This document shows, in pieces, positions 17,537 through 30,000 of a stretch of 64,000 bases of DNA; positions within the stretch are counted from its first letter, which is position 1; each line of letters opens with the position of its first letter. The notes below the pieces were generated by a model that saw only the letters and a list, made by a program, of their open reading frames with translations, made no database searches and had not been told where the DNA came from. Source of the DNA: Nostoc sp. NMS8 (GTDB taxonomy: Bacteria; Cyanobacteriota; Cyanobacteriia; Cyanobacteriales; Nostocaceae); NCBI RefSeq assembly GCF_017115045.1, contig NZ_JABXKK010000109.1, forward strand, positions 35,196 through 99,195, written 5' to 3'. The position numbers and the translations under genes are program-made.

Positions 17537-18793
17537 ATGACCATAACGCAGCTTGGGCAAATTTCCCCTCAACCAACACCGCCAAATGAGCAGGAATATG
17601 AATATGATTTGGTAATTGTCGGAGGTGGGATTATTGGATTAACTCTAGCCTCTGCTTTAAAAGATTCTGGCTTGAGTGTCTTGCTAATTGAAGCGAAAGT
17701 GGCATCAGCGGCGGTAGCCAAGGGACAAGCTTATGCAGTTCACAAACTTTCGTCGCTAATTTATGAAGGTATTGGCGTTTGGGAGAAAATGTTGCCTCAA
17801 ATCGCTAAATATTGCCGAGTCCGTCTTTCTGATGCCGATTATCCCAATGTGGTGGAATTTACCACAGATGATATAAATACAGCAGAATTGGGTTATGTGG
17901 CAGAACACCAAGCGCTATTGCAGCCGTTGCAAGATTTCGTCCAAGATTGCCCAAATGTGACTTATTTCTGTCCGGCGGAAGTGGTAAATACGCAATACCA
18001 GCAGAATATAGTCGCCATCGATATAAAAGTTGCCGATCAGCTAAGGACAGTTCGCAGCAAATTAGTTGTCGCAGCAGATGGATCGCGATCGCCAATTCGG
18101 CAAGCTGCTGGCATTAAAACTTCCGGCTGGAAATATTGGCAATCTTGCATTGTGGCATTTGTCAAACCAGAAAAACCCCACAATAACACCGCTTACGAGA
18201 GATTTTGGTCTAGCGGGCCCTTTGCGATTTTACCTTTACCGGGGAACCGTTGCCGCATTGTCTGGACAGCGCCCCATGAAGAAGCAAAAGCTTTGTGTGC
18301 TTTAAATGATGAGCAATTTTTGGCAGAACTAAGCCACCGCTATGGCGATCAGATGGGGAAACTGGAATTACTAGGCGATCGCTTTGTTTTTCAAGTACAA
18401 CTCATGCAAAGCGATCGCTACGTTCTCCCCCGACTAGCATTAATTGGTGATGCGGCGCACAATTGCCATCCCGTCGGCGGACAAGGTTTAAATTTAGGTA
18501 TTCGGGATGCAGCGGCTTTGGCGCAAGTAATTCAAGCAGCGCACAAGGCGGGTAAAGATATTGGCGATATTCAGATTCTCAAAGGTTATGAACGCTGGCG
18601 CAAGCTAGAGAATCTGACAATTTTAGGTTTCACCGATTTATTAGATCGGATGTTTTCTAATAATTTCTTCCCTGTGGTAGTAGTTCGTCGTCTGGGTTTA
18701 TGGTTTTTACAGCGAGTACCTGTATTAAAAGTATTTATGCTCAAATTGATGATTGGCTTGAAGGGACGGACTCCAGAATTAGCAAAACGATAA
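17537..18793 (+). CDS. UbiH-type FAD-dependent monooxygenase
   Basis: A 418-residue flavoprotein of the UbiH/UbiF/COQ6 family. The FAD-binding GGGIIGLTLASAL is at about residues 29-41. The middle motif has AADGSRSPIR, and the second FAD motif is LIGDAAHNCHPVGGQGLNLG (about residues 311-330). Family members hydroxylate quinone rings, so a role in plastoquinone or another isoprenoid quinone or carotenoid pathway is likely. It follows cofG by 110 bases on the same strand. Confidence 0.88.
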   Translation: MTITQLGQISPQPTPPNEQEYEYDLVIVGGGIIGLTLASALKDSGLSVLLIEAKVASAAVAKGQAYAVHKLSSLIYEGIGVWEKMLPQIAKYCRVRLSDADYPNVVEFTTDDINTAELGYVAEHQALLQPLQDFVQDCPNVTYFCPAEVVNTQYQQNIVAIDIKVADQLRTVRSKLVVAADGSRSPIRQAAGIKTSGWKYWQSCIVAFVKPEKPHNNTAYERFWSSGPFAILPLPGNRCRIVWTAPHEEAKALCALNDEQFLAELSHRYGDQMGKLELLGDRFVFQVQLMQSDRYVLPRLALIGDAAHNCHPVGGQGLNLGIRDAAALAQVIQAAHKAGKDIGDIQILKGYERWRKLENLTILGFTDLLDRMFSNNFFPVVVVRRLGLWFLQRVPVLKVFMLKLMIGLKGRTPELAKR

Positions 18794-18840
18794 ACTCCTT
18801 TGGGGAATTCAAATTTGCTTTCGTCTAAATCAAAACACTT

Positions 18841-18873
18841 AGATACCCGACTTCTCTAATAAGTTGGGTATCT
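18841..18873. repeat. Inverted repeat after the UbiH-like gene
   Basis: AGATACCCGACTT pairs with AAGTTGGGTATCT around a 7-base loop, same family as the hairpin at 10978. The rest of the gap to the porin gene (to about 19200) is AT-rich and without a gene. Confidence 0.7.
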
Positions 18874-19211
18874 GCTTATTCACCACTGATTTAGGATTGC
18901 TATATTTCATAACCGTTTATCTTATATCCAATACCATAAAAGTACACCAATCTAATTATTCTTTTGCCAATAGTAATTATTAGAATTATCAATAGTACTA
19001 ATTGTTAATTCTTTGCAGAAATAGTATTTACTATAATTTAATACTTGCGACATAACCTGATGCTTTGATAAGTCAAATTAGGAAGAGACTTTCTGATTTG
19101 CAAATTTTAAAGTTAACAAGACCATCTTGCTAACTTTAAATTTACTTATCAATGTCATTTAAATATCGCAATCAAATTTGTCACCATTTCATATATAGAT
19201 TGGGAGTTATC

Positions 19212-21086
19212 ATGGCAAAATATCTACTAGCTTCTGCTGGGGGAGTGTGCTTTTTATGGTTAATTACTGGCTTATCACCAGTACAAGCCCTGCCTAGTTT
19301 AGAGATTGAAAATAAAAATGCAGCAATTTCTCAAGATATTGAAAGCCATGAAAAAGTTTATTTTAACAAAAGCAATTTAGCCAATGCTATTTCTGATGAA
19401 TTACCGATATCTAATGAAAGCCAAAAAAATTTAGAGGTAGATTCTGCTAATAATTCTTTACAGGTAATCACACCACAATCGACAAATTCATCTCAAGCAT
19501 CAGACAAACTTGCACAAGTAACATCCGTATCCCAATTGTCTGATGTACAGCCGACAGATTGGGCTTTTCAAGCACTACAATCTTTAGTTGAGCGCTATGG
19601 TTGTATCGCAGGTTATCCCAATGAAACCTATCGCGGTAATCGAGCGATGACTCGCTATGAATTTGCGGCTGGCTTAAATGCTTGTTTATCTCGAATCAAT
19701 GAACTAATTACGACATCAACTGCTGATTTGGTCAAAAAAGAGGATTTAGCCAAGTTACAGAAACTACAAGAACAATTTGCTGCGGAATTGGTAACATTAC
19801 GGGGTCGAGTAGATGCTGTAGAAGAACGTGCAGCAAAACTAGAAGCAAATCAGTTTTCTACTACTACCAAACTTAATGGTGAGGCAATTATTGCTGGTAT
19901 TGGTGCTACTGGCGGCGCTCCCAATCAGAGCGATCCGAACTTCATGCTAGTAAATAGAGTGCGGTTAAATCTCACCACTAGCTTTACTGGTAAAGATTCA
20001 TTAATTACTGGATTGCAAGCCTATAACTTTTTGGGTGGAACCGATGGACAGGGTAGCTTACAACAAAGTTTAGGATTAGCTTCACCGCTTTTAAGTGCAA
20101 GTAGCGCTCGTACCAGTTTTGAGCCGCAATTTCCGGGGATAAATGTCAATACTTTGTCGGGTGTTGGCGCAAACAGCGTTCAGCTTTACAAATTGCTGTA
20201 TATTTTTCCCGTCGCTAATAAATTAACCTTGTTTGCGGGAACTGCGGCGGAAACATCAGATGCTTTCCCAGCAATTACGCCTTTTTATGGTGAAGGACAA
20301 GAATCAATTTCTCGTTTTGGCAACTTGAATCCTGTACTACGGGTTTCTGGTGGAACTTCGGGTACTGGTTTAGCATCGGCGGCAGGATTTATTTTTAATA
20401 TTTCGCCAAATTTGGATTTAAGAGCTTTATACGGCAGTGTAAATGCCAATTTACCCGAAAAATCTGCGACTGAGGCAGTACCAGGAGTTTCTACTACACC
20501 TTTGGGAGCAGGTTTATTTAGTGGTAGTAGTATTATTGCCACACAGTTAACCTTCAAGCCAAGTGCCGCTCTGGATATTGGTTTAAACTATGCCCACAGT
20601 TATCACGAAATCAATATTTTGGCTACAGGATTAGTTAGTAGTGATATCGGTGCTTTAGCAGGGGTTGCAACTGGAACACCGCTCACACTCAACTCTGTTG
20701 GTGGTACGGTAACATGGCGATTATCTCCCAAGATAGCCTTATCTGGCTACGGTGCAGCAATATTTGCTGATGCTGCTTCTAATACCGTGGATGCTTCCAC
20801 CACCTTTACAAGTTGGATGGCGGGAATTCACTTCAAAGATTTATTCAAGTCAGGGAACACTGCTGGAATTCTTTTTGGTCAACCCCTTTTCCGTACTGAT
20901 GCTAGTGGTTCGGCTCAACTTGGTGAAAATCGAGCTACTCCTTACCATTTGGAAGGGTATTATCGCGTGAAACTCAGCGATAATATCAGCATCACCCCTG
21001 GTGCTTTTATTCTATTTAACCCAGAAGGTGACAGCAGAAACGAAACAACAACTGTAGGTGTACTTCGTACTACTTTTACCTTTTAA
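19212..21086 (+). CDS. SLH-domain OprB-type outer membrane porin (iron uptake porin family)
   Basis: A 624-residue outer membrane protein. A signal peptide (MAKYLLASAGGVCFLWLITG...VQA) is followed by a linker and one SLH domain (about residues 106-165, with DWAFQALQSLVERYGCIAGYP), which binds pyruvylated wall polymer. A short coiled coil with LVTLRGRVDAVEERAAKLEA follows, then an OprB-like beta-barrel ending in FTF. Cyanobacterial SomA/SomB-like porins of this layout pass ions and are named for iron uptake. ATG at 19212 is chosen over 19152 because GGGAG lies five bases before it and the signal peptide starts there. Confidence 0.9.
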   Translation: MAKYLLASAGGVCFLWLITGLSPVQALPSLEIENKNAAISQDIESHEKVYFNKSNLANAISDELPISNESQKNLEVDSANNSLQVITPQSTNSSQASDKLAQVTSVSQLSDVQPTDWAFQALQSLVERYGCIAGYPNETYRGNRAMTRYEFAAGLNACLSRINELITTSTADLVKKEDLAKLQKLQEQFAAELVTLRGRVDAVEERAAKLEANQFSTTTKLNGEAIIAGIGATGGAPNQSDPNFMLVNRVRLNLTTSFTGKDSLITGLQAYNFLGGTDGQGSLQQSLGLASPLLSASSARTSFEPQFPGINVNTLSGVGANSVQLYKLLYIFPVANKLTLFAGTAAETSDAFPAITPFYGEGQESISRFGNLNPVLRVSGGTSGTGLASAAGFIFNISPNLDLRALYGSVNANLPEKSATEAVPGVSTTPLGAGLFSGSSIIATQLTFKPSAALDIGLNYAHSYHEINILATGLVSSDIGALAGVATGTPLTLNSVGGTVTWRLSPKIALSGYGAAIFADAASNTVDASTTFTSWMAGIHFKDLFKSGNTAGILFGQPLFRTDASGSAQLGENRATPYHLEGYYRVKLSDNISITPGAFILFNPEGDSRNETTTVGVLRTTFTF

Positions 21087-21140
21087 CATGAGCAGCAAAG
21101 TAGTACAAACTTACCTTTTTTGGCTGTGTTTTAATACTTT

Positions 21141-22712
21141 TTAAATTTGCAAAAAGTTAGCGATCGCTTGTGGTAATGGCAGAATGATTACAATCAATAA
21201 AGCCATTGCCAGTAATCCCAAAACGTCACGTTGGTTATCCAATTCAGTGACATCATTCAGTGCCGGTTCATCAATCAACGGCATAAATAATAAGATAATC
21301 GCCCACACCAAAAATTCTTCTCGTACTAAAGCCAGTAATAGCAACAACATCCGAGCAATTTGACCAATTACGAGAGCAGTTCTTTGTCCAAACATCGCAT
21401 GGACAATATGACCGCCATCCAGTTGTCCTACAGGCATTAAATTTAACGCTGTGACAATTAGTCCCAGAAAACCTGCGACTGCAACTGGATGCAAGTCAAG
21501 GGCTGATTTTGCTGTTAACTGACTTCCCAAAGCTAACTTCGAGAGTATCGCCAGTAAAATTGAATACTTAGGATTCAGGGCATCAGGATTCAAAAGTCGG
21601 GTTTTTTCATTCAGGGAAACTATATCAGAATGAGCCAAGCCCCATATTAGTAATGGCAAGGTAACAATAAAACCTGCAAATGGCCCAGCAATACTAATAT
21701 CAAATAAAGCTTTACGGTTGGGAATGGGACTACGCATCTGAATAAATGCACCAAAAGTTCCCAAAAAGAAAGGCACGGGAATAAAGTAAGGCAAGGTCGA
21801 GCGAATCTTGTAAAATCTCGCTGTCAAATAATGCCCAAGTTCGTGAATGCCCAAAATAGTCATCAATCCTAAAGCATAAGGTAATCCTTTGAATAGGACA
21901 TTTGGGTTAGATAGAACTGTGAACAGAGAGCTAATATTCCATATAGGCGGCAGAGTAACACCAGCAATTTCCACACCGACCAAGGTAGTAGTTAGTAAAG
22001 TAGCTACGAGTAGTAAAAGTGCTAATCCTGGTCGAGTTAAGCGTTCTTGGTCGCGTCGTGGTGTATTTCTTTCTTTAGCAGCTTGAACGTTAGGAACCAG
22101 CACAAAGAAAGGTTTATCATTTAGACCTTCTTGAAAGATTAGCAAGAAGCGATCGCCAAATTGTGCTTCAATATTAGTCTTAATCTGCTGGTAAGCATTG
22201 CTGGCTTTAGTTCGCAACTGACCACGGCAAATGACAGATTGGGGTCGATACTCAATATTTTGAACGTAGTATACAGACCAAGGAAAACAATTTCGTAGTA
22301 GGGTTTCTTCTATTGGTTCAATGGGACGCACTATTGGTTCTGGGGTAGGCTGGATAGTCGGCTGCAATTCTGAGGCTTGGGGTTGGGCTTCGGTCTGTGT
22401 ATCTCTTGGTACTTGACGCCCCCATTGAAACAACATCCAGTACAACACTGTGCAAACAAATATTGACCAGATGATCAGCCCTGGCGGTGGCGGTTGTTTC
22501 GCACCGTAGAACAGTGTCCATCCACTCAACAGAAATGCTGGTGTCATTAAAACCAGCCACAACAACCATACTGGTGTTCGGGTGATGTGAGCGACGCTGT
22601 GCTGCACCATTAGATAAGTAGCTAGCCCCAGCAGGAGGATAAACAGAAACCAAAATGCCATATTATCTTCAGTAATTTTGACAAAACGCCCCACCAGTAG
22701 CTTCAGCACCAT
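21141..22712 (-). CDS. M50 site-2 protease family membrane metalloprotease
   Basis: About 523 residues, polytopic. The zinc motif HELGH lies in GIHELGHYLTARF (about residue 290) and the second motif NLMPVGQLDGGH near residue 425, as in site-2 proteases that cut within the membrane. Two N-terminal spans and a soluble domain (residues about 110-205) precede the core. The start is uncertain: TTG at 22745, ATG at 22712 and ATG at 22661 (MAFWFLF) are possible; 22712 is a compromise. Cyanobacterial relatives are linked to stress signalling by analogy only. Confidence 0.88.
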   Translation of the reverse strand: MVLKLLVGRFVKITEDNMAFWFLFILLLGLATYLMVQHSVAHITRTPVWLLWLVLMTPAFLLSGWTLFYGAKQPPPPGLIIWSIFVCTVLYWMLFQWGRQVPRDTQTEAQPQASELQPTIQPTPEPIVRPIEPIEETLLRNCFPWSVYYVQNIEYRPQSVICRGQLRTKASNAYQQIKTNIEAQFGDRFLLIFQEGLNDKPFFVLVPNVQAAKERNTPRRDQERLTRPGLALLLLVATLLTTTLVGVEIAGVTLPPIWNISSLFTVLSNPNVLFKGLPYALGLMTILGIHELGHYLTARFYKIRSTLPYFIPVPFFLGTFGAFIQMRSPIPNRKALFDISIAGPFAGFIVTLPLLIWGLAHSDIVSLNEKTRLLNPDALNPKYSILLAILSKLALGSQLTAKSALDLHPVAVAGFLGLIVTALNLMPVGQLDGGHIVHAMFGQRTALVIGQIARMLLLLLALVREEFLVWAIILLFMPLIDEPALNDVTELDNQRDVLGLLAMALLIVIILPLPQAIANFLQI

Positions 22713-22770
22713 AGCATTAACTACAAGGCAGACCTCAAATCCCAATTTTTTTCATAAAGGTTAACAGGGG

Positions 22771-22836
22771 ATTGGGGACTGGGTATTGGGTATTGGGAAC
22801 TGGGTATTTGGGACTGGGTATTGGGTATTGGGAAAG
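22771..22836. repeat. Heptamer repeats between the protease and MBL genes
   Basis: Alternating GGGTATT and GGGACTG/GGGAACT units, with the reverse-complement type (CCCAGTC, CCCAATC) at 22885-22922. They overlap the start of a longer open frame, which misleads start prediction for the next gene. Confidence 0.85.
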
Positions 22837-22991
22837 AAATTCTTTTAAGATTTGGTTGGTATACCAATCTCCATTCAAGTCTTACCCAGTCCCCAGTCCC
22901 CAGTCTCCAATACCCAATCTCCAGTTCAATTCTTGAGAATTTCCACACTGTAACCAGATTGTCCACAACTCCCAGTTTCGGTTCTTTGATT

Positions 22992-23720
22992 ATGTGCCCT
23001 TTACCTCAACAACCAAGTCATACAACTAAGCCACCACGGGCTGTCTTCCTTGACGAAGTTCCTAGCGGAAGTTCTCTGCAATCGGACTTCACACAAGAGA
23101 GCATTTTTGCTTTTCCACCCAATCGGGACACATTAGGGGGAACCTCTTATCTTATTGTAAGAAATGAAGGCAATATCCTCATAGATTGCCCTGCCCTAGA
23201 GCAAACAAATCAAGATTTTTTGCAAACTCATGGAGGCGTGCGTTGGTTATTTCTCACCCATCGAGGCGCAATTGGCAAGACTGCTGAATTTCAGCAAACC
23301 TTTGGCTGCGAGGTGCTGGTTCAAGAGCAAGAAGCTTATTTATTACCAGGCTTAACAGTAACTACCTTTAGGCAAGAATTTACTCTTGATGCAGCAACAC
23401 AAGTGATTTGGACACCAGGTCACTCTCCCGGCTCATCTTGTCTCTACTATAGTGAACTTGGAGGCATATTGTTTTCTGGTCGACACTTAGTTCCTAATCA
23501 TCAGGGTGGAGCAGTACCATTACGGACAGCTAAGACCTTTCACTGGCCAAGACAAATTCAAAGTCTTCAATTATTGTTAAAAAGTTTTACACCAGAAACT
23601 CTGCGGTACATTTGTCCTGGAGCTAATACAGGCTTTCTCAGAGGCAAGCGAGTCATCGATCAAGCTTATCAACGCCTGGCCTCTTTGGATTTATCAACTT
23701 TGCTGCGACAGACTCTTTAA
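22992..23720 (+). CDS. Metallo-beta-lactamase-fold protein lacking the HxHxDH motif
   Basis: A 242-residue protein with the MBL fold: SYLIVRNEGNILIDCPA (the strand-turn ending in Asp), then FLTHRGAIGKTAEF, then TPGHSPGSSCLYY and LFSGRHLVPNH. The usual THxHxDH zinc motif is replaced by THRGAIGK, so only one of its histidines remains. The downstream GHSPGS is kept. It may be inactive or bind metal differently. The frame opens at 22821, but its first 57 codons come from repeats, so ATG 22992 (MCPLPQQP) is preferred. Confidence 0.82.
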   Translation: MCPLPQQPSHTTKPPRAVFLDEVPSGSSLQSDFTQESIFAFPPNRDTLGGTSYLIVRNEGNILIDCPALEQTNQDFLQTHGGVRWLFLTHRGAIGKTAEFQQTFGCEVLVQEQEAYLLPGLTVTTFRQEFTLDAATQVIWTPGHSPGSSCLYYSELGGILFSGRHLVPNHQGGAVPLRTAKTFHWPRQIQSLQLLLKSFTPETLRYICPGANTGFLRGKRVIDQAYQRLASLDLSTLLRQTL

Positions 23721-24066
23721 ACTCAGGATTAATAAGTAATAAGTAATAAGTAAAAAGATAATCCCCATAAATAAATTTAGTGGATTTAATAAGGACATAT
23801 TATTTCTCTCTACGAGACGCCAAAGGCGAACGTGCTATGCATCTCGAAATAAATGTTTTTATTTCGTTACATAAATAAATTTAGGGGCTTGTAACCATTT
23901 TTTCTTATTCTCTCTTTAGCCTTTTAACTTTTTACTTTTGCCTTGTTCGGTCACTTTGTTCTCTTCCTCATGCCCAATCCCTAATCCCCAATCCCCTAAC
24001 ATTTGTTAACCAAGAGATTGTCATGGGAATTATAACGTTAGCACACAGAAATTTTCGTAAAAGTTT
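23721..24066. other. Repeat-rich spacer before the kinase pair
   Basis: Contains AATAAGT heptamers (about 23730-23755), a Nostoc-type palindromic fragment (CGAGACGCCAAAGGCGAACG, about 23813), and two copies of CATAAATAAATTTAG (23766-23780 and about 23871-23885). The second copy with its GGGGCTTGT flank recurs inverted near 41381. Promoter elements for the kinase gene are expected at the right end, but none is clear. Confidence 0.6.
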
Positions 24067-27000
24067 ATGAGCGCAAAAGTTGATGGAACTTTAAAGATCG
24101 CTGGGTATCAAACTATAGAAGAACTTTATTCAGGTTCTCGTACCCAAGTGTATCGGGCAATTCGGGAATGCGATCGCCTACCAGTTGTCATCAAGCTCTT
24201 AAAACGAGAATACCCAAGTTTTAGCGAATTAGTACAGTTTCGCAACCAATATGCGATCGCTAAAAATCTAGATATTGCCAACATTATCAAACCCTACAGC
24301 CTGGAAACCTATTACAATGGCTATGCCCTAGTGATGGAGGACTTTGGTGGCATTAGCTTGCGGCAGTTTACTCAAGGAAAAACACTGACATTAGAGCAAT
24401 TTTTACCCATTGCTCTGCAACTGCTAGACATTTTACACCAGTTACATCAACAGCGCGTTATTCACAAAGATATTAAACCAGCCAACATCTTGATTCACCC
24501 TCCTACGAAACAAATCAAGCTGATTGACTTCAGTATTGCCTCACTATTACCACGAGAAACCCAGGAGATCCAAAGTCCTAACGGGTTGGAGGGAACGCTA
24601 GCGTATCTGTCGCCAGAACAAACTGGACGGATGAACCGGGGCATTGACTACCGCAGCGACTTTTATTCATTAGGCGTGACTTTCTTTGAACTACTAAGCG
24701 GAAAATTGCCCTTTGAATCCCATGAACCGATGGAGTTGGTGCATTGCCACATTGCGAAACTTCCACCCATTGTGTGCGATTTCAACCCCGATTTGCCCTT
24801 GATGCTGGGCGAGATTATCCGCAAACTGATGGCGAAGAATGTCGAAGACCGCTATCAGAGTACTATGGGACTTAAACATGACCTTGTTACCTGCTTAGAA
24901 CAGTGGCGAGAAACAGGTAAGCACACTTGGTTTGAGTTGGGACAGCGAGATATTAGCGATCGCTTTCTTATTCCCGAAAAACTTTACGGACGCGAATCGG
25001 AAGTACAGACGTTACTGGAAGCATTTGGCCATGTTGCCAATGGTGGCTCCCAACTGATGCTGGTGGCAGGTTTCTCTGGCATTGGCAAAACCGCAGTCGT
25101 CAATGAAGTGCATAAGCCGATTATGCGCTGGAACGGCTACTTCATCAAGGGCAAATACGACCAGTTCAACCGCAACATTCCTCTGTCTGCTTTTGTCCAA
25201 GCCTTTCGTGACTTGATGGGACAGTTGCTTAGTGAAAGCGATCGCCAACTAGAGCAATGGCAGAATAAGATTTTAGCGGCAGTTGGAGATAATGGGCAAC
25301 TCCTGATCGAGGTGATTCCAGAACTGGAGCAGATTATAGGTAAACAGCCTGCGAGCGCAGAATTATCGGGTAGTGCGGCACAGAACCGTTTCAATCTGCT
25401 GTTTCAAAAGTTTATTCAAGTTTTTACCACACCAGAGCATCCGTTGGTGATGTTTCTCGATGATTTACAGTGGGCAGATTCGGCATCACTTAATTTGCTG
25501 AAGCTGTTGATGTTCCAGGGGGATTGCGGCTATCTATTGATTATTGGTGCATACCGCGATAACGAAGTATTTCCAGTTCATCCACTCATATTGACCCTAG
25601 ATGAGATTGAAAAGGCATCCTCCCACATCAATACTCTGACTCTATTTCCCTTGAGTAAAGCAGATGTGAATCATTTAATCGCCGATTCCCTCAGTTGTGC
25701 AACAGAACAAGCATTGCCGTTAACGGAGTTGGTTTATCAAAAAGCTAAAGGTAATCCCTTTTTCACGACTCAGTTTTTGAAAGTGCTACATGAGGATAGG
25801 CTGATTACCTTTGATTGGGAGGTAGGTTTTTGGCAGTGTGATGTGACGCAAGTAAGAGCGATCGCTATCACCGATGATGTGGTGGAATTTATGGCCCAAC
25901 AGCTTCAGAAATTGCCCGATATCACTCAAAATGTTTTGAAACTGGCAGCCTGTATCGGCAATCAGTTTGATTTGGCGACATTGGCGATCGTTTCTGAAAA
26001 GTCAGAGACGGAAACCGCTTCAGACTTGTGGAAAGCATTACAAGAAGGATTTATCATTCCCATCAATGAAATTTACAAGTTTTATCAGGATTCCTCGTTG
26101 GTGATTGGTCATTTGCAAATGACCAATCACCAAGCACAAATGACGGTTTACAAATTCTTGCACGATCGCGTCCAACAAGCTGCTTATTCCCTAATTCCAG
26201 ACGCACAAAAACAAATCGCTCACCTAAAAATTGGGCAACTATTACTGACTCATACGCCAGTTCCCAAACAAGACGAAAAATTGTTTGAAATTGTTAACCA
26301 ACTTAATATCGGTAAATCCCTAATAGTCCATCTATCTGAGCAAATAGAACTCGCCCAACTCAATCTAAAAGCTGGACAAAAAGCCAGAGCCGCAACTGCC
26401 TATATAGCCGCATTTGAATATTGCACTATAGGTATTTCCTTGTTAGCTGAAGATATGTGGCAAAGCCAGTATGAGTTAACCTTAGCTCTCTATGAAGCTG
26501 CTACTGAAGCTGCTTACCTGAGCGGCAACTTTCAGCAGATGACACAATTAGCGGCAGTCATCATCGAACACTCTAGAAACTTGTTGGATACAGTCAAGGT
26601 TTATGAAGTTCAAATTCAAGCTGCTCAAGCTCAACATCAATTTATAGAGGCAGTGCAGATTGCCCTGAAGATTGTAGAACGTCTAGGAACGAGTTTTCCT
26701 GAGCAACCAAGTCAATTAGATATTGCACAGGCATTCGAGGCGACTAAATCGATCCTGGCAGGCAGGCAACCGTTGGACTTAATCACTCTGCCCCAGATTG
26801 CAAACCCTAACAAATTAGCAGTTATACGGATTCTTGCGGCTGTCTCTTCTGCTGCCTTTGTCGTCACTCCAGCACTCTTACCGTTTATTACCCTTGAGCA
26901 GGTAAATTTATCCGTTCAATATGGCAACACCTCATTTTCGGCAATTGGCTATGCCTACTACGGACTAATACTTTGTGGAATGGTAGGAGAGATTGACTTT

Positions 27001-30000
27001 GGCTATGAGTGTGCAAAACTTGCACTTTTATTGCTCGAACATTTCAATGCCAAAGAACTGAAATCCAGAGTCTATGTCGGAATTCATTGTAGTGTGTGGC
27101 ATTGGAAAGAGCCGCTCAAGAACACCTTACCGTTTCTTCGGGAAGGCTACGAAGTTGGATTGGAAACGGGAGATTTAGAATCAGCTGCTATTTGCGGATT
27201 TATTTACATCTCGTACTGTTGGTTTATGGGCAAAGAACTAAGCGAACTCAGCCGACAAAGCACTGCCTTCCGAGATCAGCTGGCGCACCTTAAGCAAGAA
27301 GGTCTTACCAGTCATCTGACAGTTTTTCAGCAAGCAATTTTGAATATGATCGGCGATTCTGCTGAACCTTGGCAACTGAGTGGAAATGCCTTTAATCGAG
27401 AGGAAATTGTGCCAGCCCTCCAGCGATCGGGCGATCAGACTGCGCTGTACTATTTCTATGCCAGCCAACTGGGTCTATGTTACATGTTTGGCAAGTTCGA
27501 ATTGGCGGTGTCAGCTGCGATCGCAGCTGAAAACTATATAGGTGGCGCTACAGGCTTATTCATCGTTCCGCTCTGCTACACCTATGATTCTCTAGCCCAT
27601 CTGACAATCTATTCTCAGGTTTCCCAAGCACAACAGCAACACATTCTGCAACGGGTGGCTAAAAACCAGGAAAAGATGAAAAAGTGGGCTGGCCATGCTC
27701 CAGAAAATCACCTGCACAAATTTTATTTAGTTGAAGCCGATCGATACCGAGTTTTACGGCAGAAATCAGAGGCAATAGATTTCTACGATCGCGCCATTGC
27801 TCTTGCTAAAGAACACGGCTACATCCAAGAAGAAGCACTAGCCAATGAACTAGCAGCTAAATTTTATCTCGACTGGGGCAAAGAAACGATTGCTCAGTCA
27901 TACATAACCCAAGCCTACTATGGCTATGCTCGTTGGGGTGCTAAAGCCAAAATCGCCGACTTGGAACGACGCTATCCCCAACTCCTTGCCCCCATCTTAG
28001 AGAAAACCCGTTCTCCCCTCTCAACTAACGAAACTATCTTCACATTGGGGAGTGTCACCTCCACCAGTTCTGCCACTTCCAATAGTAGCAGCGTCTCTGT
28101 TGCTTTAGATTTAGCCAGCATTCTTAAAGCTTCCCAAACCCTGTCTGGGGAAATTGAACTCGAAAAACTGCTTTCAACTTTGCTGCATATCGTCATTGAA
28201 AATGCAGGAGCCGATAAGTGTGTGTTCATGCTTTTAGAGTCAGATCGGTTGCTAATTCAAGCGTTAGCACAGCTTTCCTTGAGCAATATACCGAACCAGA
28301 CTGCCAAAGTTGATTTTTACCCAATGTTGCTCAACCCACAGTCTATTGAAGACTCGGTTGAGGTGCCAATTAGCTTAATTAATACCGTGAAACGCAGGTT
28401 ACAACCTGCTGTAATTATGAATGCTACGGTGCATCCGCAATTAATTAATGACTCGTATATTCAGCAACAACAGCCCAAGAGTCTCTTGTGCAGCCCGATT
28501 TTGCATCAGGGTAAGTTGTTGGGCATATTGTATTTAGAAAACAATTTGGCAACCGGAGTCTTTACCAGCGATCGCGTCGAACTGCTCAACTTACTTTGCG
28601 CCCAAGCAGCAATTTCTCTGGAAAATGCTCGACTTTATCAAAATTCCCAAAACCATGCTCAACAATTAGAACAATCTCTAGCCAAATTGCAGGTTAGTGA
28701 AACCAGTTTCCAAAATTTGGCGAATAATATTCCTGGGATGGTGTACCAATTCCGTCTGGCGGCTGACGGTTCAACTTCAACACCCTACGTTAGCTCTGGC
28801 TGTCTCGACTTGTATGAGTTAGAGCCAGAGTTGGTGATGGTAGGCACGCATAGCCTTTATGCGATGAATCATCCTGACGATCGCGCAGCTGTTGCCCAAG
28901 CGATCGCTTACTCTGCCCAAAACCTCGCACCGTTTGAGCTAGAATGTCGCATTATCGTGCCTTCAGGAACCGTGAAATGGGTTAGATCTACTGCTCGACC
29001 AGAGCGACAAGCCGATGGTGCAATCATCTGGGATGGGGTGATGATTGATATTAGCGATGTCTACGACGAGCTTCGCTTACGCAAACAAGCCGAAGCATCT
29101 CTAGCCAAAGAACGAGAGTTTTTGAATGTAATTATTCAAACTATTACAGATGGGATTGTTGTCTGTGATTCTCATGGCACGTTGACTTTATTCAATACAG
29201 CAACTCGTGAATTTCATGGCTTACCAGTGGAATCATTACCACCAGAACAATGGACGGAACATTTCGATCTCTATCAACTTGATGGAAAAACACCTCTATC
29301 AACTACAGAAATCCCTCTGTTTCGCGCCTTGCAAGGGGAAATAGTCGAAAATGCCGAAATGGTAATTGCGCCAAAGCATGGTTCTAAGAGAATTTTGTTA
29401 GCCAGTGGACAGGCGATCGTCGATTCTTCGGGTAACAAACTCGGTGCGGTAGTTGTGATGCGAGATATTAGCGAGGTCTATGACGACCTGCGCTTACGCA
29501 AAAAAGCAGAACTTGCCTTACAGCAAAAGTCACAAGATTTACAACAAGCATTGAATGATTTGCAAAACGCCCAATTACAAATGGTGCAGAGTGAGAAAAT
29601 GTCTGCACTGGGCAATTTAGTTGCTGGTGTGGCTCATGAAATGAATAATCCTCTTGGTTTTATTGCTGCTAGTCTCAAACAAGTTAAACCTAGCATCGCT
29701 GATATTGTTGAACATCTGGCACTATATCAAGAAAGTTTACCTCACAAAAATGACAAAATCCTTAACCATGCCGAAGAAATCGACTTGGATTATAGTTTAG
29801 AAGACTTGCCCAAGATAATTGATTCCATGACTATGGCGTGCGATCGCCTGAAAAATATTAGCACTAGTCTCCGCACTTTCTCCCGTGCTGATAGAGATTA
29901 TAAAGTGCCATTTAATATCCACCAAGGCATCGACAGCACGATTTTAATTTTGAAACATCGTCTCAAAGCTAATGAACAACGTCTAGCAATTGAAGTAATA

